From Nageia nagi (taxonomy: Eukaryota; Pinophyta): 64,000 nt of DNA. The DNA is taken from NCBI GenBank assembly GCA_050084985.1, contig JBITNC010000001.1, positions 310,001-374,000 on the forward strand, in the 5' to 3' direction. This document shows positions 58,936 through 64,000 of the stretch, piece after piece. The translations under genes and the position numbers were made by a program. The stretch's first letter is position 1. Every line of letters begins with the position of its first letter. The notes beneath the pieces are model-generated. The model was not told where the DNA came from. It saw only the letters and a program-made list of their open reading frames with translations, and did not search any database.

Positions 58936-60306
58936 ATGTGGACTAGATCTAAAACCAGAGCAGCAAAAGAAGCACCAGATTTTAGAATGTTAGATGCTCC
59001 TAAGAGAAAGACCTTGATCAAGTCCAAGTCTCTGAATACTATCAACTCCCTAAAATCCTTTACCAAGCCAAAATCATCTAATCTTCACACTAGAAATACC
59101 TCTCCTAAAATGGCTAATCCAGCTCAGAATATTTATCTGGAATGGGACAATGGGGTACCAATAGCCCTAACCATGTTGCATGACATCCTAGCAAATGTTT
59201 TCAAAACCCTTCCAGAGTTTGATGCAACTTTAGAGAAAATAGCTTATGAGCATTGTGTTGATGTAGCTGGCCTAGCTAAGATTCATAATATCCAACATGA
59301 AGATGTCATGGTGAGATTACTGGCTTAGTCTTTCAAGGGAAAGGTCCTAGATTGGTACAGGGGCCTTCCTAATGGATCTATAACCACTTGGGCTCAACTG
59401 GCAGAGCCCTTTATCTTGGAATTTCATGAATTAGGAGATCCTTTTTCTCTGTTAACATAGTTCACTTCAATAAAAAGATATGAGCAAGAAAATATCCCTG
59501 ATTTCAATATTAGATTCCAAAAAACTTGGATGAGAGTCCCTATGCTAGTCAGGCCTCAGCAATTTCAAGCCCTAATGTATTACCTGAGAGCCTTTCCTTC
59601 AGATCTCTCTCTGCAAATCCAAAATTCTGGAGTAAATACTTTCCTAGAGGTCTATAGATAAGTAGTATATGTTGAATCCTATCTTATTACAGTTGGAAAA
59701 TTGCCAAGTCACATGCCAATGCCTTATTTTCCAGTAACTGCCCAACAGCAAATTTTGAGACCTTAAGTAATTAGTTTGGCTCCACCTTTGGCTAGTATCC
59801 CCACCCCTGTTCAATAGTGGCCATCAACCTTGCCAGTCCCTAGAGCTCCTTTGGCCTTACTAGCCCCTCATCATCCTAATATGAATCAAGGGGTAGCTTC
59901 ATCGATGGAGATTCAAGAACTCCAAAACTTGTGTTGGAATATGGCAAACTAGATTACCATTCTAAGCAGACAAAGCAATGTAAGAAGATATCCTTGTCCT
60001 ACTGTAGAAAAGGCTTAGAATGTGTTGAATGAGGATGTAAGCCAAGCTTCCTCTTTCAGGTCAGCCACTGGTTTGTGTTTGGCCTGCAATGATGCTCATG
60101 AGCAAGCAACATGTCCAGTTTATCAATACCAAGAATATTTATTAAGAAGTGGGGGTATTTCTCTGCCTGGTGTAGCTGACGACATAAGACAAGATGTGAA
60201 CCTGATGAATTTTGCACCAGCGGATATAGGAGTTTTTGCTGTGGAAACAAGATCAGGGAAAAAACCCCTAGTCTCCGATACTCTGAAAAGAAAAGTGGAA
60301 TCCTAG
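58936..60306 (+). pseudogene. Element F gag
   Basis: Starts MWTRSKTRAAKEAPDFRM and is closely similar to element D's gag over its whole length, ending after the zinc knuckle CLACNDAHEQATCPVY. It has in-frame TAG codons at 59326-59328, 59458-59460 and 59815-59817, exactly where D has TAG, and further private stops (for example near 59657, 59764 and 60017). Most stops stand at glutamine positions of D. The frame ends at 60304-60306 where the terminal domain is joined in another frame. Confidence 0.85.
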
Positions 60307-60605
60307 AGTTATGGAGAAGTGATAGCTCACTTGTCTCTGAAGCTGAGTTTTTAAGTGGTCTACAGAGTAGGATTCAAAGCACTAATGATATTGATACGCT
60401 CTTGGTTTCATTTGATGAAACCAATTTGATAAAATTCTTTAATTCTTTGGCAAACAGTGGCTTTCACATTTAGCAATTGTTGAGAAAATATGCTCATGTG
60501 TCTTATGAAATTTTGAACATTACAGCTTTAGCCCATGCAAGGCTAAAGGATTTTTTTAGGATCCCCGCAGACTGGAGTAAGGTTCAGCAACTCCTGAGTA
60601 TATAA
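60306..60605 (+). pseudogene. Element F terminal domain (homologue of the end of D's extra region)
   Basis: Reads LELWRSDSSLVSEAEFLSGL, STNDIDTLLVSFDETNLIKF, FNSLANSGFHI, a TAG, QLLRKYAHVSYEILNITALA, HARLKDFFRIPADWSKVQQL, and ends in TAA at 60603-60605. It aligns over about 100 residues with 16387-16085 of element D, with many substitutions but no shift. I do not recognise the fold. Its retention beside gag suggests a function needed in cis or a structural role. Confidence 0.75.
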
Positions 60606-60676
60606 AACTGAAGTTTGATTCATTGATTCATTCAAATAAGATTTTGGGTTCTAAAATTTCTTTGTAATTGGCAAAA

Positions 60677-60696
60677 TTTTCCCACAGATGTCGCCA
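60677..60696 (-). other. tRNA-Arg-like motif next to the element F 3' LTR
   Basis: The minus strand reads TGGCGACATCTGTGGGAAAA, ending three bases before the 3' LTR. It corresponds to TGGCGACTTCTGGGGG in element D at the same place. It starts like the complement of a plant tRNA-Arg end. Confidence 0.5.
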
Positions 60697-60699
60697 AAA

Positions 60700-61968
60700 T
60701 GTATATTAATACATAATCATAACTCCAAGGTTCTTCTGAAAGTATGATCACTTCTGGAGGTGATGTAAGCTAAGCATAATCACAATGGGTTTTAAGAACC
60801 ATTTATGAAAGTAATTACTTCATTATGAAAGAAGAAAAGCCCCTCAAAGTTAACGTTGAGTAACTCGAGTCCTAGAAGAGATGATGTCAGCGATTTTAGG
60901 CCTTAACCCAAAATCAAATCCTGAAAGCGATGAGGTCAGCAAGGAGTGATCGAATAGCCAGAGCCAGTGAGTAAAGCATTCCAAAAGTATGAAGATGATG
61001 TCATAGGGAGAACAATGTTCACATTTTTGAATGAAACCAGATCTCGAAAGCGATGAGGTCAACAAAGGAGTGATCAAATAACTGGAGCTAGTGAGTAAAG
61101 CATTTCGAAAGTATGAATATGACATCATAGGGAGAATAATGTTCACATTTTTGAATGAAACTAGATCCCAGAAGTGATGAGGTTAGCAAAGGAGTGATTG
61201 AATAGCCAGAGCCAGTGAGTAGAGCATTTCGAAATGAAGAGACAAGGTCGACGAGAGGTTAGATCACAATTATCAAGAAGCTGTATCATCTGCAATCTAC
61301 CCAATTTTTGTAATATTCTGCCAAGTGGTGTATGTAGGTAGTATCAGTTAAAAGAAGGCTAGAATCTTGAAGCCATTTTTTTAAACATTTCTATTCTGCA
61401 ATTCTTGTAACTATTGTTACTTTAGTATAAGTATATGAAAATAAAGTGAAAAAAAGGTCGAAAGCCCTAGTATTGCTCTTTACATTTGTTCTCGAAGACC
61501 TGTAGTTTTTTGTCAGTAATATGATACCATCTTGACCTTTCTTGTCTAACACTCATAATTGTTATTCTTAATTAGGTTACATTGTGGCAGCTTGGCATGT
61601 TTCATGAATGATAATTGCGAGCTATTAGTATAACTATGTCTGCATATATGGTAGAGTAAAGCTGGGAAACTATTAGAGAGAGAGAGCTTGTACTGTAGCT
61701 GCTACACTAGATTTAGACCAAGGTTTCACACACTATGAAATCCTACACTAAACTAGTGATCCACCTTTGCTTTCTCTCTTGTTACCCTAAGCCTTTTGCT
61801 TAAATTCCTTACACTCTACTCCTTTTATTTTCTTTCTTGTTACTTCTCCTACACCCGATGTATAAGGATCTGGCCTTCTCCAGAGATCAGACTATCACCA
61901 TAGTCTATTCATGACTTACTTTGGTTAAGATTGTTCATGGTGCATATATTACACAATCCTAATCAACA
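60700..61968 (+). repeat. Element F 3' LTR
   Basis: 1269 bp, pairs with 57519-58787 with scattered transitions. GGTAC follows. Confidence 0.9.
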
Positions 61969-61973
61969 GGTAC

Positions 61974-63287
61974 CTAACAGGACTATTATGATTGGGATCA
62001 TGAAAAAAGTTAGTGAGTATATCCTCCTTGAGTGGGAATATGGGAGGATGTTCGAGAAAAGGAGCCATAACCATATTATCGATCAACAAGTGAGAAAGTT
62101 AAGTAGATGAATAAAGAATAGGGGGAAAATAATAGATATAATCCTAACTAGTCTGCTATAGAACAATTGAGGCTAACTAGTGGGATAGCTAGGCCTATCA
62201 ATTAGAAGAACCAGTGAGATGAGCTAGATGACTAGCCGTTGGGTTAGGTAGTAGGGTGGGAGGTTAAAATAAAAAAAGGTTACTTTTAGTTTATCATTTT
62301 ACATACTTGGATTCATGAGAATAAATATTTGATTGAGGGAGGACTATCTTGCTTCTATAAGCTCGATAGTAACTAGAGTGGATAAACAGACATGGAAATA
62401 GTTGCAGAAGAAGGTAGGACCATTGTGTGGCCCACTAGGAGGAGGTAGCAATTACTTGCAAAAGTCGGTAAGTGGATCCAAAAATTGACCATTTTGGATT
62501 CCAAAATAATAGACAAATAGATCACATATGATTTAACAAATAAAATGAACTTTGTTTACAATTTTAATGGTTAAAATTGATTAGAAATGAACAAAACTAT
62601 AGATAAAACTTGAAAACTAAGGCATTCTTAGTAAATAACAAATGAAAATAGATAAATGTATAGTCAAAATGACTATAGTTGAGTATAGAACATTTTTACC
62701 AATTTAGTTTTTAGATTAAAGGTGTATTTTTTATGTTTTTTCCTAGATGGATTGTGGGTTGGTTTGGCATGACCTCAGCTCTACTAGTCAATAAGGAGAA
62801 GACCAATCTTGATTTAGAGGTTAGTAGACATCCCATCAGTTAGGCCCTAATTGGTGGGAATGAAGACCAATCAATTGATTAGTTGATTATCCAATTGATT
62901 AACTAAATAATCTATAGGGAACTAACTAGGAAACCCTAGCTAACCTATTGGAGACTAGCTACAATCCTAAGTCAAAATCATTAAAAATAGATAGTGAGAG
63001 GATAAAAGATGACAAAGACATGATAATAGACTCTAGAGATAATAAATTTAAGGTAAAATAGGTTGGGATGACATATCATAAATCATAAAATTAGGACTAA
63101 CTTAGCAAAATAGAGACTTACTAACTAAATATGATAGAATGACTAACATAAAAATTGCTTAAATGGGTACCATACAAAAACTTGGAAGAAGTTTAGGCCA
63201 ACATTGCATGATGTGCATAGGGCATTTGATGAGGTAGATTAGATATGGCTATAGGTAGTTGGATTGGTAGGCGTAATATGACTTTGG
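61974..63287. other. Right flank of element F without a recognised gene
   Basis: AT-rich. Repeats of the GACTAGC / CTAACTAG and CCAATCAATTGATTAGTTGA type occur near 62150-62240 and 62780-62960, like those at 56395-56480. No gene supported up to 63287. Confidence 0.45.
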
Positions 63288-63980
63288 ATAGTCATAGTTG
63301 ACCAAGCCTATGTTTACACATTGGTGGAGCTTTGGGATGCCCAATGCAATACCTTTCATTTCCCCACTAGGGAAATGATGATTACCATGGAGGACATGCA
63401 TCATATTTTCCATGTACTAGTAGAGGGGGACATGCTAATAGGGGCCTCCTTTAGGAGCCAAATGATCAACATCAACCATGGCAATATTGAATACCCTATA
63501 ACATATGATGAGGGACTAATCAATAGGTAGGAGATCATTATTATGATCATCATGAGTAGCTTCCTACTACCCAACATGAGCAAACATGGGATCCCATGGA
63601 ACCTATTATATGTCATGCTTGACATCATCAAGGAGGGGATTGTGTATGCATGGGTACTTTCCATTCTATAGTAGACCTATAGAAAGTTGATATACATGCA
63701 ACAAGGTAGACTCGACATCATTGGATATCTACTAATTCAGATATGGGCATAGGAGCATTTGTGTGTGGTGTGACCCTATAGTTTACCTTATGATATAAAT
63801 AATATAATAAAGGTTTACCAAAAGGTGTGAATTGCAAGGAAGGAGCTACCATACATCCATCTATAGGTGAGAGTGAATTAGTCATCAAAGAGGCAACCTT
63901 ATGAGGGCATGGATGCATGGCACCATAGTATATGGGTCAACTTGCATGTAGATGATGTAATTTATAGGTGATGGAGGAGA
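63288..63980 (+). pseudogene. Plant mobile domain (PMD)-like sequence, broken
   Basis: The plus strand reads VDQAYVYTLVELWDAQCNTF, HFPTREMMITMEDMHHIFHV and LVEGDMLIGASFRSQ, the start of the plant mobile domain (usual form: ERW-THTFH-P-GEMTITLEDV-LLGLPVDG). After several stops, about 63720-63760 reads LLIQIWAYEHLCVV, a stop, and P, the LLQLWAWERF-P block. PMD occurs in plant genes of the MAIN/MAIL group and in transposons. This copy has several stops and may run beyond the window. Confidence 0.6.
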
Positions 63981-64000
63981 GGCCCAATATGGGTCAAGGA

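Larger units (their letters stand above)
57519..61968 (+). mobile_element. Element F: 4.45-kb non-autonomous relative of element D (gag plus terminal domain only)
   Basis: Two LTRs of 1269 bp each (57519-58787 and 60700-61968) start TGTATATTAATAC and end CCTAATCAACA. An exact GGTAC duplication lies at 57514-57518 and 61969-61973. The 1.9-kb interior aligns with element D gag and then directly with D's last 300 coding bases. The protease, both RNase H domains, reverse transcriptase, integrase and most of the extra region (about 8.2 kb in D) are absent. It would need enzymes supplied by an autonomous D-like element. Confidence 0.9.

Noticed and set aside
1-64000. CRISPR arrays, operons or bacterial defence systems
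   Set aside because: The spaced repeats here are LTR-internal tandem units or minisatellites without unique spacers. All coding sequences are plant retroelement or PPR type.

Overview
The window looks like nuclear DNA of a seed plant, probably a gymnosperm (conifer). This is inferred from several things: strongly AT-rich sequence, nested decaying LTR retrotransposons and LINEs, a Tat-like Ty3/gypsy element of almost 14 kb, and one intron-less DYW-type pentatricopeptide repeat (PPR) gene as the only clear host gene. No bacterial, organellar, rRNA, tRNA or CRISPR feature was seen. The species cannot be read from the sequence.

Positions 2276-34012 are one four-part nest that I could resolve to the base. 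Element A is a chromodomain-type Ty3/gypsy element (LTRs 2276-2655 and 13802-13887 + 33708-34012; minus strand). Element B, a 6.1-kb Ty3/gypsy element (4705-10845; target duplication TGCAT; minus strand), sits inside A's pol. Element C, a LINE (13888-33696; 11-bp target duplication; plus strand), sits inside A's 5' LTR. Element D, a Tat-like Ty3/gypsy element of 13.9 kb (14062-27951; target duplication ATTTT; minus strand), sits near C's 5' end. D has gag, protease, an additional RNase H placed before the reverse transcriptase, reverse transcriptase, a second RNase H, integrase, and about 3.5 kb of extra coding sequence between integrase and 3' LTR.

Positions 34018-41417 hold no gene that I recognise, apart from a solo LTR (35925-36399) and short tandem repeats. 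Positions 41418-44068 (minus) are a DYW PPR gene split by one missing base. A LINE ORF1 relic lies near 45.8-47.0 kb. Positions 49949-55269 hold element E, a gag-protease-only LTR element with an internal 30-bp minisatellite. Positions 57519-61968 hold element F, a short relative of D that keeps only gag and the terminal domain of D's extra coding region. At the right edge (63288-63980) is a broken plant-mobile-domain sequence.

All transposable elements are decayed to some degree. Many stops in D and F are TAG at glutamine positions, three of them at the same sites in both. The most unusual items are D's domain order and extra coding region, F as its stripped-down partner, and a tRNA-Arg-like motif at the inner edge of the 3' LTR in both.
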